A DNA stretch of 64,000 bases from Sporomusa sphaeroides DSM 2875. Lineage in GTDB: Bacteria; Bacillota; Negativicutes; Sporomusales; Sporomusaceae. The position numbers and the translations under genes were made by a program. The notes beneath the pieces were generated by a model, which was given only the letters and a program-made list of their open reading frames with translations, had not been told where the DNA came from and searched no databases. The stretch covers positions 807,501 through 871,500 of the forward strand of contig NZ_CP146991.1 of the NCBI RefSeq assembly GCF_001941975.2, read 5' to 3'. Shown one piece after another: positions 35,081 through 44,760 of the stretch. The first letter of the stretch is position 1. Every line of letters begins with the position of its first letter.

Positions 35081-35866
35081 ATGCAGGCATATAACAACCT
35101 GATTGTTGAAAGAGACGGGGCCGTGGTGGTCATCACTATTAACCGGCCCAAGGAATTGAATGCTCTTAACCGGGCAACCGTGCTGGAACTTGACAGTGTG
35201 TTTAAAGCGTTAGAGGCTGATTCGGCAGTAGGCGCGGTTATCCTTACCGGTAGTGGTGAAAAGGCCTTTGTCGCAGGTGCAGATATTGCCGAGATGGCAA
35301 ATATATCTGCTGTTGCCGCCAGGGATTGGGCGAGATTAGGTCAGCAGGTTTTTTCCCGGATCGAGAACTTCCCCCGGGTAGTAATTGCCGCCATTAACGG
35401 CTTTGCTCTGGGCGGCGGCTGCGAACTGTCCATGGCTTGTGATATCAGGGTGGCGTCCGAAAAAGCCAGGTTTGGCCAGCCGGAAGTGAATTTAGGTATT
35501 ACCCCGGGATTTGCCGGCACGCAGCGGTTAGCAAGACTGGCAGGCAAAAGCCAGGCCAAACTGCTTATCTTAACCGGTGACATCATTGACGCGCAGGAAG
35601 CGCGGGCCATTGGCCTGGTTGATAAAGTAGTTGGGCATGCAGAACTTTTGACTGCCGCCAAAGACCTGGCCGGAAGGATTATAACCAAAGCACCCATTGC
35701 TGTCAGTCAAGCCAAGACTGCCATTAACCGGGGTGTGGAACTGGATTCTGAGCAGGCCTATGCTTTTGAGGCCGAGCTGTTTGGTATGTGCTTTACCACC
35801 GATGACCAGACAGAGGGAATGAGCGCATTCCTTGAAAAAAGAAAGCCTGTTTTTAAAGGACAATAG
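35081..35866 (+). CDS. crt: Enoyl-CoA hydratase (crotonase)
   Basis: 261 residues with the crotonase oxyanion-hole segments AFVAGADIAEMA and ALGGGCELSMACDIRVASEKARFGQPEVNLGITPG cut in two parts here: GGGCELSMACDI and FGQPEVNLGITPGFAG, which carry the two catalytic Glu residues. It hydrates crotonyl-CoA to 3-hydroxybutyryl-CoA. It follows hbd by 18 bases with an AGGAGG site. Confidence 0.93.
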   Translation: MQAYNNLIVERDGAVVVITINRPKELNALNRATVLELDSVFKALEADSAVGAVILTGSGEKAFVAGADIAEMANISAVAARDWARLGQQVFSRIENFPRVVIAAINGFALGGGCELSMACDIRVASEKARFGQPEVNLGITPGFAGTQRLARLAGKSQAKLLILTGDIIDAQEARAIGLVDKVVGHAELLTAAKDLAGRIITKAPIAVSQAKTAINRGVELDSEQAYAFEAELFGMCFTTDDQTEGMSAFLEKRKPVFKGQ

Positions 35867-35893
35867 GGCTTACTGCATAGATTGGGTTGGTTA

Positions 35894-35922
35894 ATTCAGG
35901 TGGGGATACTCCTCACCTGAAT
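35894..35922 (+). promoter_or_regulatory. Hairpin between crotonase and acyl-CoA dehydrogenase genes
   Basis: ATTCAGGTGGGG (35894-35905) pairs with CCTCACCTGAAT (35911-35922) across a 5-base loop. There is no T-run, so read-through into the dehydrogenase gene is likely; a processing site is possible. Confidence 0.4.
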
Positions 35923-36015
35923 ACCCGCTTATATTCCCCAAAACCCAGTGGGTCTGTGCCCAGCAAAAACCTTGATAAAGGTACAAGATAAATTAGGTTA
36001 TAGGAGTGTTATGTG

Positions 36016-37155
36016 ATGCAATTTGAATTAAATGCAGATCAACAAATGATGAGAAAAATGGTGAGGGAATTTGCCGAGAAAGAAGTGGCGCCAGGTGTTG
36101 TCAAACGGGATGAAGAGAGTCTGTTTGACCGTTCTTTAATTGATGCTATGGGAGAAATGGGATTAAACGGCATTTGTTTCCCGGAAAAGTATGGCGGAGC
36201 AGACGGCGATTATCTCAGCTATCTCCTGGCTGTTGAAGAATTGTCGAAAGTCGATGACGGTATCGGTATTACTTTATCTGCTACGGTATCATTATGTGCC
36301 TGGCCAATTTTTGCTTTTGGCACAGAAGACCAAAAAGAGAAATACCTGCGCCCGCTGTTAGAGGGCCAGCATATGGGAGCATTTGGCCTTACAGAGCCAA
36401 ATGCCGGTACTGATGCTGCCGGACAGCAGACAGTAGCCGTTTTGGCAGGCGACCATTATCTGATCAATGGCAGTAAAATTTTTATTACCAATGCCGGAGA
36501 AGCCGAAACCTACATTGTCTTCGCCATTACCGACAGGGCAAAAGGTGTAAAAGGCATCACCGCTTTTATTATGGAAAAAGGCATGCCCGGTTTTACCTTT
36601 GGCAAAAAGGAACATAAAATGGGCATTCGCTCCTCCATTACGATGGAATTAGTATTCCAGGATGTTAAAGTGCCGAAAGAGAACATGCTGGGCAAAGAAG
36701 GCGAAGGCTTTAAAATTGCCATGGCTGCTCTTGACGGCGGTCGGCTGGGGGTAGCCGCCCAAGCACTCGGGATAGCTCAGGCTGCGCTTGATGCCGCAGT
36801 AAAATACTCTAAAGAGCGGGTACAGTTCGGCAAACCAATTGCCAATAATCAGGCAATCGGCTTCATGCTTGCCGATATGGCCACCAAAGTTGATGCAGCA
36901 CGTCTCCTGGTTTACCGGGCTGCCTGGCTTAAGGACCAAGGCTTGCCCTATTCTAAGGAATCGGCGATGGCTAAAATGTATGCTTCCGACATTGCTATGG
37001 AAGTAACCACAGATGCTGTTCAGATTTTTGGTGGTTATGGATACATCTGCGAATACCCTGTTGAACGTTTAATGAGAAATGCGAAAATTACCCAGATTTA
37101 CGAGGGAACCAACCAGGTTCAACGTATGGTCATCTCCGGGGCGTTGTTGCGATAG
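36016..37155 (+). CDS. bcd: Butyryl-CoA dehydrogenase (acyl-CoA dehydrogenase)
   Basis: 379 residues of a short-chain acyl-CoA dehydrogenase. [68 protein letters not shown] and [22 protein letters not shown] are the FAD and substrate signatures. Catalytic Glu in [14 protein letters not shown] (about residue 363). With EtfBA it should reduce crotonyl-CoA to butyryl-CoA, coupled to ferredoxin reduction. ATG 36016 lies 9 bases from AGGAG; GTG 36013 is possible. Confidence 0.93.
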   Translation: MQFELNADQQMMRKMVREFAEKEVAPGVVKRDEESLFDRSLIDAMGEMGLNGICFPEKYGGADGDYLSYLLAVEELSKVDDGIGITLSATVSLCAWPIFAFGTEDQKEKYLRPLLEGQHMGAFGLTEPNAGTDAAGQQTVAVLAGDHYLINGSKIFITNAGEAETYIVFAITDRAKGVKGITAFIMEKGMPGFTFGKKEHKMGIRSSITMELVFQDVKVPKENMLGKEGEGFKIAMAALDGGRLGVAAQALGIAQAALDAAVKYSKERVQFGKPIANNQAIGFMLADMATKVDAARLLVYRAAWLKDQGLPYSKESAMAKMYASDIAMEVTTDAVQIFGGYGYICEYPVERLMRNAKITQIYEGTNQVQRMVISGALLR

Positions 37156-37178
37156 TGCCATTATAGTCAGAGCGGTTT

Positions 37179-37265
37179 CAGTGGTCCGCCTGCGTTGAAA
37201 GGGTAAAGGCGTTTGCGGGAAAAGTCCCGTGAAGTCATTATGATTTCCGCGTAGGCGGGCCACTG
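37179..37265 (+). ncRNA. Structured element between bcd and hydC, class not recognised
   Basis: CAGTGGTCCGCCTGCG (37179-37194) pairs with CGTAGGCGGGCCACTG (37250-37265) over 16 positions, two of them G:U. The 55 bases between contain a GGGA/TCCC hairpin (37217-37228). No T-run follows directly. G:U pairs in a long stem suggest an RNA rather than a DNA palindrome. It does not match any riboswitch consensus I know. Confidence 0.4.
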
Positions 37266-37386
37266 GGTTTATGCAGTCGCTAAACGATCGGACAACCCTG
37301 GGGCCTTTTTGCATAAGAACGGCTTCTTTTAATAGCCAGTCTGGCTAGGGTGCCAGTCAGTTTCAGGAAAGGGTGAGATAACAAGC

Positions 37387-37911
37387 ATGTGTTGTTCAAA
37401 AGTAACAAAAGATCAGGCATTGGAAATCATCAGAAGATACGAGCAAGTCTTGGCCATTATCAATCAATATGGTAAAGCCAAAGAGCAGTTGTTATCAATA
37501 CTATTAGATATTCAGGCAACCTCCGGCGAAAACTACGTAGCCGAAGAATGGGCCGAAGTCGTCGCCTGCCAACTGGATGTGCCCATCAGCAAAATCCATG
37601 ATGTTCTTACCTTCTATGCCATGTTCAGTACGGTGCCCCGGGGCAAATATGTCATTGAAATCTGTAAAAGCACACCCTGCCATGTAACCAAAGCCGATGC
37701 CGTAGTGGCCCTGTTTGAAGCAGAATTGGGCATTAAGCTGGGTGAGACCACTCCTGACAATCAGTTTACCCTGCTGCACACCAGCTGTGTAGGCGCCTGT
37801 GATATTGGTCCGGTAGCCAAAATCGGCGATGAAGTCTATGGTAACCTGACCGCAGCCAAGGTAGCCGAAATTGTGACAAGTTACCGGGGGGTGTCGTCAT
37901 GTCAAAAATAA
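37387..37911 (+). CDS. hydC: [FeFe]-hydrogenase subunit HydC (NuoE-like, 2Fe-2S)
   Basis: 174 residues of a NuoE-like thioredoxin-fold protein. The four 2Fe-2S ligands are in CKSTPC and CVGAC; FYAMFSTVPRGKYVIEIC and VYGNLTAAKVAEIV match. In electron-bifurcating hydrogenases this subunit works with the NuoF-like HydB to link NAD(H) to the HydA subunit. It overlaps the next gene by 13 bases. Confidence 0.92.
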   Translation: MCCSKVTKDQALEIIRRYEQVLAIINQYGKAKEQLLSILLDIQATSGENYVAEEWAEVVACQLDVPISKIHDVLTFYAMFSTVPRGKYVIEICKSTPCHVTKADAVVALFEAELGIKLGETTPDNQFTLLHTSCVGACDIGPVAKIGDEVYGNLTAAKVAEIVTSYRGVSSCQK

Positions 37912-39200
37912 ACCAACTCATTTCCGGCAATTGCGGCGTCATTCGTCCTGACTGTACCGAAGCCTATGTAAAGTCCGGCGGGTATGAAGGTCTGAAAAAA
38001 GCCTTTACCATGAAACCGGAAGACATTATCGGCGAAGTGAAAAAGGCCAAGCTCTTAGGCCGCGGCGGCGCGGCGTATCCGGCCGGTTCCAAATGGGAAC
38101 AGCTGCTGGAAATCCCCGAATTCCCCAAATACATTGTCATTAACGCCGACGAAGGCGAGCCAGGCACCTTTAAGGATAAAATCCTTTTAGGCCAGGATCC
38201 GCTCCGGGTCATCGAAGGCATGACCATTGCCGGTTATGTGTTCAACTCCCACGACGGCTATATTTATATTCGCGGCGAATACCGCGCCATTCAGAAAGTC
38301 TTCCAAAGCGCCATCGACAACGCCGTCAAAGCCGGTTATCTGGGCAAAAACATCCTGGGCAGCGGCTTTGAATTCAACATCCACATCATGACCGGCGCCG
38401 GCGCCTATGTCTGCGGCGAAAACTCCGCCCTCCTAAACTCCATCGAAGGCAAGGCCGGCCGCCCGCGCATCAAACCGCCCCATCTGGCCGAAGTCGGCCT
38501 GTTCCTCCTGCCCACCCTCGTAAACAACGTAGAATCCATTGCCAACATCCCCACCATCGTCTTAGAAGGCGGCGACAAATACCTAAGCTATGGTACCAAA
38601 GACAGCGGCGGCACCAAGCTCGTCTGTCTGTCCGGTAACGTCGTTAACCGCGGCGTATACGAAATCCCCTTTGGCGTCAGCCTGCGCGATGTCATCTATG
38701 ACCCTGAACTGGGCGGCGGCATCCCTGACGGCAAAAAACTTAAATTCTTCCATTTAGGCGGCCAGTCCGGCCCCATTGGCAGTGAAGCCCAGCTTGACAC
38801 CCCCTATTGCTACAAAGCCCTCCGCAATGCCGGTTTAAGCGTTGGCTCCGGTGCCGTCGTCGTTATGGACGAAGACGTGTGCGTCATCGATTACCTCAAA
38901 GGCGTAACCGAATTCTTCATCCATGAATCCTGCGGCAAATGCACCCCCTGCCGCGAAGGCAACAAGCAAATCTATGAGATACTGGGCAAAATTTCCGCAG
39001 GTCAGGCAACCCAGCACGACATGACCGTGCTGCGGCGGTTAATTGACACCATGACCAATGCCTCCTTCTGTGGTTTGGGCCAATCGGCAGCCGTAGCCCT
39101 CAACACCTGCTGGAAGCTCTTTAAAGCCGAATTCGAAGATCACCTGAACCAGAAATGTCCGGCACAAATTTGCTTTACTGAACAGGAAAGAGGTGAGTAG
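37899..39200 (+). CDS. hydB: [FeFe]-hydrogenase subunit HydB (NuoF-like), short form
   Basis: 433 residues. FMN/NAD-binding signatures GRGGAAYPAGSKWEQ, NADEGEPGTFKD and GAGAYVCGENSALLNSIEG, then the 4Fe-4S site ESCGKCTPCREGN with a later Cys in NASFCGLGQ. It has neither the N-terminal 2Fe-2S domain nor the C-terminal ferredoxin domain of the roughly 600-residue HydB of Thermotoga or Acetobacterium. It is the NAD-reducing flavin subunit. Codons are strongly C-ending. Confidence 0.92.
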   Translation: MSKINQLISGNCGVIRPDCTEAYVKSGGYEGLKKAFTMKPEDIIGEVKKAKLLGRGGAAYPAGSKWEQLLEIPEFPKYIVINADEGEPGTFKDKILLGQDPLRVIEGMTIAGYVFNSHDGYIYIRGEYRAIQKVFQSAIDNAVKAGYLGKNILGSGFEFNIHIMTGAGAYVCGENSALLNSIEGKAGRPRIKPPHLAEVGLFLLPTLVNNVESIANIPTIVLEGGDKYLSYGTKDSGGTKLVCLSGNVVNRGVYEIPFGVSLRDVIYDPELGGGIPDGKKLKFFHLGGQSGPIGSEAQLDTPYCYKALRNAGLSVGSGAVVVMDEDVCVIDYLKGVTEFFIHESCGKCTPCREGNKQIYEILGKISAGQATQHDMTVLRRLIDTMTNASFCGLGQSAAVALNTCWKLFKAEFEDHLNQKCPAQICFTEQERGE

Positions 39201-39201
39201 T

Positions 39202-40947
39202 GTGGGTCATCATGCATCCGATCCCAACAAAATCGTCAACATTACCATAGACGGCATCCCCGTATCATGTCCTGAAACTACCCTGATCTTAGATGCCGCC
39301 AAAATGGTCGGCATCGACATTCCCGTACTCTGCTACCATCCGGACCTTAAAGTGCGAGCTACCTGCCGCCTGTGCGTAGTCGAGCTTAAAGGCCAGAAAA
39401 AACTCAAAACCGCCTGCAGCAACGAAGTCTGGGACGGCGCCGAATTCATCACCAACAGCCCGGCTGTCCGCCAGGCCAGAAAAGACGTGCTTGAACTCAT
39501 ATTGGCCGAACATCCCCAGGACTGCCTCCAGTGCATCAGAAACACCAACTGTGAACTCCAGCAGCTGGCCCGTGACTTTGGCATAGCTAAGCCCCTGTTT
39601 GAAAACCAGCCCAAACAAATCCCTGTCGAAGCCTCCAACGGCGTCATCGTCCGCGACATGTCCAAATGCGTCAAATGCGGCCGCTGTGTCGAAATGTGCC
39701 AGGAAGTCCAGACCGTCGGCGCCATCAACACCGCCCACCGGTCTGTGGACTACGAAATCACCACCGCCTTCGACCGGCCGCTCCAGGACAGCACCTGCGT
39801 CTACTGCGGTCAGTGCATAGCCGTCTGTCCTGTCGGCGCCCTCTACGAAAACGACGAAACCGAAAAAGTCTGGCAAGCCATTGCCGACACCGATAACCAT
39901 GTACTCGTCCAAGTCGCCCCCGCTGTCCGGGTAGCCCTCGGCGAAGAATTCGGCCTCGCGCCAGGCAGCATCACCACCGGCAAAATGGTAGCCGCCCTGC
40001 GCCGCTTAGGCTTTGACAAAGTCTTTGACACCGACTTTGCCGCCGACGTCACCATCATGGAAGAAGGCAGCGAACTCCTCGAAAGAATGAGCCAGGGCGG
40101 CACCCTGCCCCTCATCACCTCCTGCAGCCCGGGCTGGATCAACTTTGTCGAAACCTTCTATCCCGACCTGCTGGACAACGTCTCCACCTGTAAATCGCCG
40201 CAGCAAATGTTTGGCGCTTTAGCCAAAAGCTATTACCCTCAAAAAGCCGGTATCGACGCCGCCAAAATCGTATCTGTCTCCATCATGCCCTGCACCGCCA
40301 AGAAATATGAAAGCGCCCGTCCCGAAATGAACGGCAGCGGCTACCGGGATGTCGACATCGTCTTAACCACCCGTGAACTGGCGAGAATGATCAAACAAGC
40401 CGGCTTTGACTTTAATAAACTGACCGAAGAAGAATTTGACGCACCCCTTGGCCTGTCCACCGGTGCCGCCGTCATCTTCGGCACCTCCGGCGGTGTTATG
40501 GAAGCCGCGCTGCGTACCGTCTACGAAGTAGTCACAGGCAAAGAACTGGCCAACGTCGATTTCGAAGGCGTACGCGGCCTCACCGGCGTTAAAGAAGCCG
40601 AAGTGGACCTTGACGGCAAGAAAGTCAAAGTGGCCATTGCCAACGGCCTGAAAAATGCCCGGGTCATTTTGGATAAAATCCGCGCCGGCGACTGTGAGTA
40701 TCAGTTTGTGGAAATCATGTGCTGTCCTGGCGGCTGCATTGGCGGCGGCGGTCAGCCCTGGGGCACCACCAAGGCTACCAAGGAAGCCCGGATGGCCGGT
40801 CTGTATCAGGCTGACCGCGAGCTGCCTATCAGGCAGTCGCACAAAAATCCGGCAGTGAAGGCGCTGTATGATGAGTTCCTGGGTAAACCCTTAAGTCACA
40901 AATCCCATGAGCTGCTGCATACCCATTATCATCCCAAGCATAAGTAA
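39202..40947 (+). CDS. hydA: [FeFe]-hydrogenase catalytic subunit HydA
   Basis: About 581 residues. N-terminal 2Fe-2S domain (CYHPDLKVRATCRLC), the His/Cys 4Fe-4S site (HPQDCLQCIRNTNC) and a 2[4Fe-4S] ferredoxin domain (CVKCGRCVEMC, CVYCGQCIAVCP). The H-cluster domain has all three motifs: TSCSPGW (about 306), MPCTAKKYE (about 362) and MCCPGGCIGGGGQP (about 506). A His-rich tail ends the protein (HELLHTHYHPKHK). It makes or uses hydrogen with NADH and ferredoxin, balancing electrons from the neighbouring acyl-CoA pathway. GTG 39202 has GAGG 8 bases upstream; GTG 39193 is the alternative. Confidence 0.95.
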   Translation: MGHHASDPNKIVNITIDGIPVSCPETTLILDAAKMVGIDIPVLCYHPDLKVRATCRLCVVELKGQKKLKTACSNEVWDGAEFITNSPAVRQARKDVLELILAEHPQDCLQCIRNTNCELQQLARDFGIAKPLFENQPKQIPVEASNGVIVRDMSKCVKCGRCVEMCQEVQTVGAINTAHRSVDYEITTAFDRPLQDSTCVYCGQCIAVCPVGALYENDETEKVWQAIADTDNHVLVQVAPAVRVALGEEFGLAPGSITTGKMVAALRRLGFDKVFDTDFAADVTIMEEGSELLERMSQGGTLPLITSCSPGWINFVETFYPDLLDNVSTCKSPQQMFGALAKSYYPQKAGIDAAKIVSVSIMPCTAKKYESARPEMNGSGYRDVDIVLTTRELARMIKQAGFDFNKLTEEEFDAPLGLSTGAAVIFGTSGGVMEAALRTVYEVVTGKELANVDFEGVRGLTGVKEAEVDLDGKKVKVAIANGLKNARVILDKIRAGDCEYQFVEIMCCPGGCIGGGGQPWGTTKATKEARMAGLYQADRELPIRQSHKNPAVKALYDEFLGKPLSHKSHELLHTHYHPKHK

Positions 40948-40951
40948 ACCA

Positions 40952-41045
40952 GGTTATTAGGAGCAGCGCGACGCTGGAACTTGTGTGAATCGCTTAGTTC
41001 CAAGCGGAGCGCGGAACTTCCTTTATACTCCTTGTTATTAAACCT
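40952..41045. other. Imperfect inverted-repeat region after hydA
   Basis: GGTTATTAGGAG (40952-40963) faces CTCCTTGTTATTAAACC (41029-41045) imperfectly. Inside, GGAACTT and AGTTCC/AAGCGGAGCGC segments can pair. It is GC-rich, non-coding and may be a terminator region or degenerate repeat element. Confidence 0.3.
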
Positions 41046-41073
41046 CACACACCTTAAAGCTGCAAAATAAGAG

Positions 41074-41109
41074 CCGCTGTTGCAGCCAGGTCGTCTACTG
41101 CAACAGCGG
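41074..41109 (+). terminator. Hairpin before chemoreceptor gene
   Basis: CCGCTGTTGCA (41074-41084) pairs perfectly with TGCAACAGCGG (41099-41109). Only TGTTCTGT follows, so as a terminator it would be weak. Confidence 0.45.
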
Positions 41110-41152
41110 TGTTCTGTAACCTATATCAAACGTATAAGAAAGGGGTGGACTC

Positions 41153-43165
41153 ATGTTTTGCAAACTGGATAATATCATCAAGCTTGACTCAATTAGGTCG
41201 AAGATGTTGCTGTTTGTACTGACTCCGGTGATCGTTTTCTTTGCTTTATCTTCCGTAGTATCCTATTACATTGCCGATGAGGCAGTGGTCAAGTATGTAA
41301 ACTCCTCTATGACTGCTGACGGTCTCCAGCGGGCTAAGGATGCCGAAGCCGAATTCGAGCGGATAAAAGGGCTGGCGATGACGCTGGTGCAGGTATTGGC
41401 TGTACCTGTGCCTGATAACGAAGCGGAGGCATTATTCAAGCGCATACATAAGAGCGCCGACAATATTGATAACGTCTGTGTCGGTTATGCGGATAAGCGC
41501 TTTATCAAATCGGCGCCAGGCTCTATGCCTCCCGGATACGACCCTACGGTGAGAGGCTGGTATACGAATGCGGTTGCCAACCCGGATAAATTTTTGGTAA
41601 CCAACGCCTATGTAAGTCAGACAACCGGCAAGATGATTGTTACCGTTGCCAAGGCGGTTGTCCGTAACGGCATGACCGTGGGTGTTGCTGCTATTGAGGT
41701 TAATCTTGATGAGGTTAAGGAGCTGGTATTGGCGACAAAGGTGGCTAAGACCGGCTATGGTTTTATTCTGGACAGCAACGGAATGTTTGTTATTCATCCG
41801 ACAGTAAAAGCCGGTGAATATATGCAGAAGCTTGATAACGGTGTGTTGGAGTCGCTTTACAATCACCTCAAGGCTGAACCCGGCACGATTGTAACAGGTG
41901 CTTTTGGAGGTGAGGACAAGTCCTATTGTGCGACGGCTATCGAAGGGACGCCGCTATTGTTTGTAACAACCGCTCCAACGCGTGAATTCTTCGAAGATTT
42001 GGTAACTATGCGCAACTACAGTATAGGTATTGGCATAGTTACTATTGCGCTTCTCGGATTTATAATCGTTCTGGCTGCCGGCAGGATTTCCAACCCGCTG
42101 AATGCGCTAAGCAGATTTATGCAGGAAATGGCTAATGGCAATCTACAAGTTAATGTAAACCAAGCAGGTATTAATAGTAATGATGAGGTCGGGCGGTTGT
42201 CTGGCAGTTGTTTGCAAATGGCAGGAAATATTCGTAACTTGGTACGGCAAGTATCGCAGGCTGCAGAACAGGTGGCTGCTTCGTCGGAGCAGTTGACTGC
42301 CAGTGCTGATCAAACAGCCAAAACAGCTAACAATGTGGCTGAGTCTATTTCGGCAGTAGCTGCAGGCACTGAAACTCAGAGTAAAGCTTTGGATCAGACC
42401 GCTGTCGCGGTTGGGCATATGGCAGCAAGCTTAGACCAGGTAGCCGAATCGGCCCAAACCATTACCACGGGGGCTGATACTGCACTGGCTGCCACTAAAA
42501 ACGGAGTTGTATTCGTAACAAATGCCGTACAAGAGATGGAGCTTGTGAGGACAAGCACCAAGCATGTGGGGATGGCTGTTGACAAGCTGGCAGTAAGCTC
42601 TAAACAAATCGGCGAAATTGTTAATGTCATAACAGATATTGCCGGGCAGACCAATCTGCTGGCACTGAACGCGGCTATTGAAGCCGCCCGTGCCGGCGAG
42701 AATGGCAGAGGCTTTGCCGTAGTTGCCGATGAGGTACGCAAACTGGCAGAGCAGTCTGCCAATGCGGCAAAAGACATTAAAGAGCTCATCAATGCCAATC
42801 AGGCTGATGTTAAGGCGGCTGTAGAAGGAATGTCCGAAACCGGCGTAATCGTAAATAACAGTACCGAGGCTGTAAATAAAGCCGGGGACGCATTTGCGGA
42901 GATTACAGCCCTTGTCGGCAATATAGTAACCAATATAAATCAGGTAAACGAGGCGTTGGCAATCGTGTCGACGGACAGCGCAACGGTTAGCTCGGCAACT
43001 ATCCATATAGATGAGGCAGGTAAAGCAGCGGCGGCTCAGGTCCAAACTATTTCTGCCGCAACAGAGGAGCAATCGGCGTCCATGGAAGAAATCGCCGCTT
43101 CCAGTCAGGCACTGGCAAAAATGGCTGAAGAATTAATCCAGGCGGTTAATAAATTCAAAGTATAA
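41153..43165 (+). CDS. Methyl-accepting chemotaxis protein with dCache sensor
   Basis: 670 residues. Membrane segment near residues 18-45 ([23 protein letters not shown]), a double-Cache periplasmic domain (about 46-280; [14 protein letters not shown] and [18 protein letters not shown] are typical), a second membrane segment ([20 protein letters not shown]), HAMP and a full signalling domain with [35 protein letters not shown]. The ligand is probably a small organic acid or amino acid, as for many dCache receptors, but is not determined. No che genes lie nearby. Ribosome site AAAGGGGTGG. Confidence 0.95.
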   Translation: MFCKLDNIIKLDSIRSKMLLFVLTPVIVFFALSSVVSYYIADEAVVKYVNSSMTADGLQRAKDAEAEFERIKGLAMTLVQVLAVPVPDNEAEALFKRIHKSADNIDNVCVGYADKRFIKSAPGSMPPGYDPTVRGWYTNAVANPDKFLVTNAYVSQTTGKMIVTVAKAVVRNGMTVGVAAIEVNLDEVKELVLATKVAKTGYGFILDSNGMFVIHPTVKAGEYMQKLDNGVLESLYNHLKAEPGTIVTGAFGGEDKSYCATAIEGTPLLFVTTAPTREFFEDLVTMRNYSIGIGIVTIALLGFIIVLAAGRISNPLNALSRFMQEMANGNLQVNVNQAGINSNDEVGRLSGSCLQMAGNIRNLVRQVSQAAEQVAASSEQLTASADQTAKTANNVAESISAVAAGTETQSKALDQTAVAVGHMAASLDQVAESAQTITTGADTALAATKNGVVFVTNAVQEMELVRTSTKHVGMAVDKLAVSSKQIGEIVNVITDIAGQTNLLALNAAIEAARAGENGRGFAVVADEVRKLAEQSANAAKDIKELINANQADVKAAVEGMSETGVIVNNSTEAVNKAGDAFAEITALVGNIVTNINQVNEALAIVSTDSATVSSATIHIDEAGKAAAAQVQTISAATEEQSASMEEIAASSQALAKMAEELIQAVNKFKV

Positions 43166-43326
43166 AACAGTTACCAGTACTAAGCCTCTCATTTCATGCA
43201 ATACATATATAAATAACGGATAAAATAAGTTGTACATTTTTGCGGAAAAGCAGGCAATCAGAACCGGCTTGCAGAAATAATACAACAGATATCCACGGCA
43301 ATTTGGTATGGAGAGGCAGGGGTAAT

Positions 43327-44286
43327 GTGAAAAAAATTGCAGTGATTACCAGTGGCGGCGACTGCCCGGGAATGAATGCGGCTATCCGTGCGGCAGTTCG
43401 TGTGGCTTTAGCCCATGGGGTTGAAGTCTGGGGAATTAGAAACGGTTATGCCGGCATGATTGCGGATAATATGACAAAATTGGATTCGCGCTCAGTGGGT
43501 GATATTATTCAAAAAGGCGGGACGTTCCTGGGAACAGCCCGCAGTGAGGAATTTAAAACATTACCCGGACGTCAGAAAGCGGTGGCTAACTTACAATCCC
43601 ATGGGATTGAGGGGCTTATTGTAATTGGCGGTGATGGCTCTCTGACCGGCGCTAAGCAGTTGGGCGACATGGGAATAAAGATGGTGGGCCTCCCAGGCAG
43701 TATTGATAATGACATCTGGGGCACCGATTATACTATTGGGTTTGATACGGCGGTAAATACTGCGCTTGAAGCCATTAATAAATTACGGGATACAGCCTCT
43801 GCCCATGGCCGGGTCATGCTGGTCGAGGTTATGGGGAGAAATTGCGGCTGGATTGCCCTTACTGCCGGCTTGGCGGGCGGTGCTGAGAGTATCCTCATTC
43901 CGGAAGTGCCATTTTCCCGGGAGGACATTTGCAAGCAATTGCTGGAATCGAGAGCTAAGGGCAAGCAATACAGCATTATGGTGGTTGCCGAAGGGGCAGG
44001 CAGTGCTATTGAATTAGGTCAATACATTCGTACTAAAACCGGTTTGGAAACCAGGGTATCGGTACTTGGCCATATTCAGCGCGGCGGGGCGCCCACGGTT
44101 GCCGACAGGCTGCTGGCCAGCCGGCTGGCCGAAACAGCTGTCAGATCACTGCTAGCCGGGAAGAGTGGTATTATGATTGGCTATCATAATCAACAATGTG
44201 TGGAAGTGCCGATTGCAGATGCTGTCGGCAAGAAGAAAGATATTGACCCGGAATTGTACCGCCTGGCCGACGTTTTGTCACAGTAA
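43327..44286 (+). CDS. pfkA: 6-Phosphofructokinase
   Basis: 319 residues. ITSGGDCPGMNAAIRA (ATP site), VIGGDGSLTGAKQL, the catalytic PGSIDNDIWGTDYTIGFDTA, VEVMGRNCGWIAL and GHIQRGGAPTVADRLLA are all in place. Phosphorylates fructose 6-phosphate with ATP. GTG 43327 follows AGGGG and gives the standard family length; the open frame from 43240 would add 29 non-homologous residues. Confidence 0.94.
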   Translation: MKKIAVITSGGDCPGMNAAIRAAVRVALAHGVEVWGIRNGYAGMIADNMTKLDSRSVGDIIQKGGTFLGTARSEEFKTLPGRQKAVANLQSHGIEGLIVIGGDGSLTGAKQLGDMGIKMVGLPGSIDNDIWGTDYTIGFDTAVNTALEAINKLRDTASAHGRVMLVEVMGRNCGWIALTAGLAGGAESILIPEVPFSREDICKQLLESRAKGKQYSIMVVAEGAGSAIELGQYIRTKTGLETRVSVLGHIQRGGAPTVADRLLASRLAETAVRSLLAGKSGIMIGYHNQQCVEVPIADAVGKKKDIDPELYRLADVLSQ

Positions 44287-44300
44287 CCTTATTTCAACAT

Positions 44301-44340
44301 AAAAACCCGCATTATTTCCTGGGAAATAATGCGGGTTTTT
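44301..44340. terminator. Bidirectional terminator between pfkA and cupin gene
   Basis: AAAAACCCGCATTATTT (44301-44317) and its complement (44324-44340) form a perfect stem flanked by A and T runs, so it can end both pfkA on + and the cupin gene on -. Confidence 0.92.
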
Positions 44341-44351
44341 GTCAATTGACG

Positions 44352-44687
44352 TTACATAACAAGTACTAACAGCATTTTGAAGTTCTCGACAGCGTCTAAT
44401 GCGTGAGGAACTTCGGCTGGCATAACAACCACCTGCCCGGTTGTTGCAGTGACTGTCTCGCCACCGATAGTGATTTCCGCCTTGCCGTCAAGGATGTACA
44501 CCATAGCATCGCCGGGAGCCGAGTGACTGCTGATGGCTTCACCTTTGGCAAAGGCGAACAGTGTCATACTGAGGGTTTTATTCTGTGATAAGGTCAGGCT
44601 CACAACTTTGCCAGGCTGATAGTCTACCAGGTTGACCATATCCAGGGCTTTACTGAATTCGATATTTTTTATGAATTGCTTTTCCAT
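44352..44687 (-). CDS. Small cupin-domain protein
   Basis: 111 residues of a single cupin barrel. SSHSAPGDAMVYILDGKAEITIGGETV and the second motif GQVVVMPAEVPHAL are seen; metal-binding His residues are only partly kept. By family it may bind a small ligand or metal; no specific function is assignable. The start ATG at 44687 has AAGGAGG 8 bases upstream; longer upstream frames to 44768 lack this. A CRP/FNR-like palindrome lies about 75 bases upstream. Confidence 0.85.
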   Translation of the reverse strand: MEKQFIKNIEFSKALDMVNLVDYQPGKVVSLTLSQNKTLSMTLFAFAKGEAISSHSAPGDAMVYILDGKAEITIGGETVTATTGQVVVMPAEVPHALDAVENFKMLLVLVM

Positions 44688-44760
44688 GCAAAGAACCTCC
44701 TTATATTTGGGGATTTTGGTTATCTTTGTACTTAGTTTAGCAAATAAATGCACTATAAGC

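Noticed and set aside
37205-37386. Cobalamin or other known riboswitch before hydC
   Set aside because: None of the conserved cores I know could be matched; reported only as an unassigned structure.
39289-39912. Long open frame on the minus strand (207 codons) inside hydA
   Set aside because: It is the mirror of C-ending codons in hydA, has no ribosome site and its sequence resembles no protein family.
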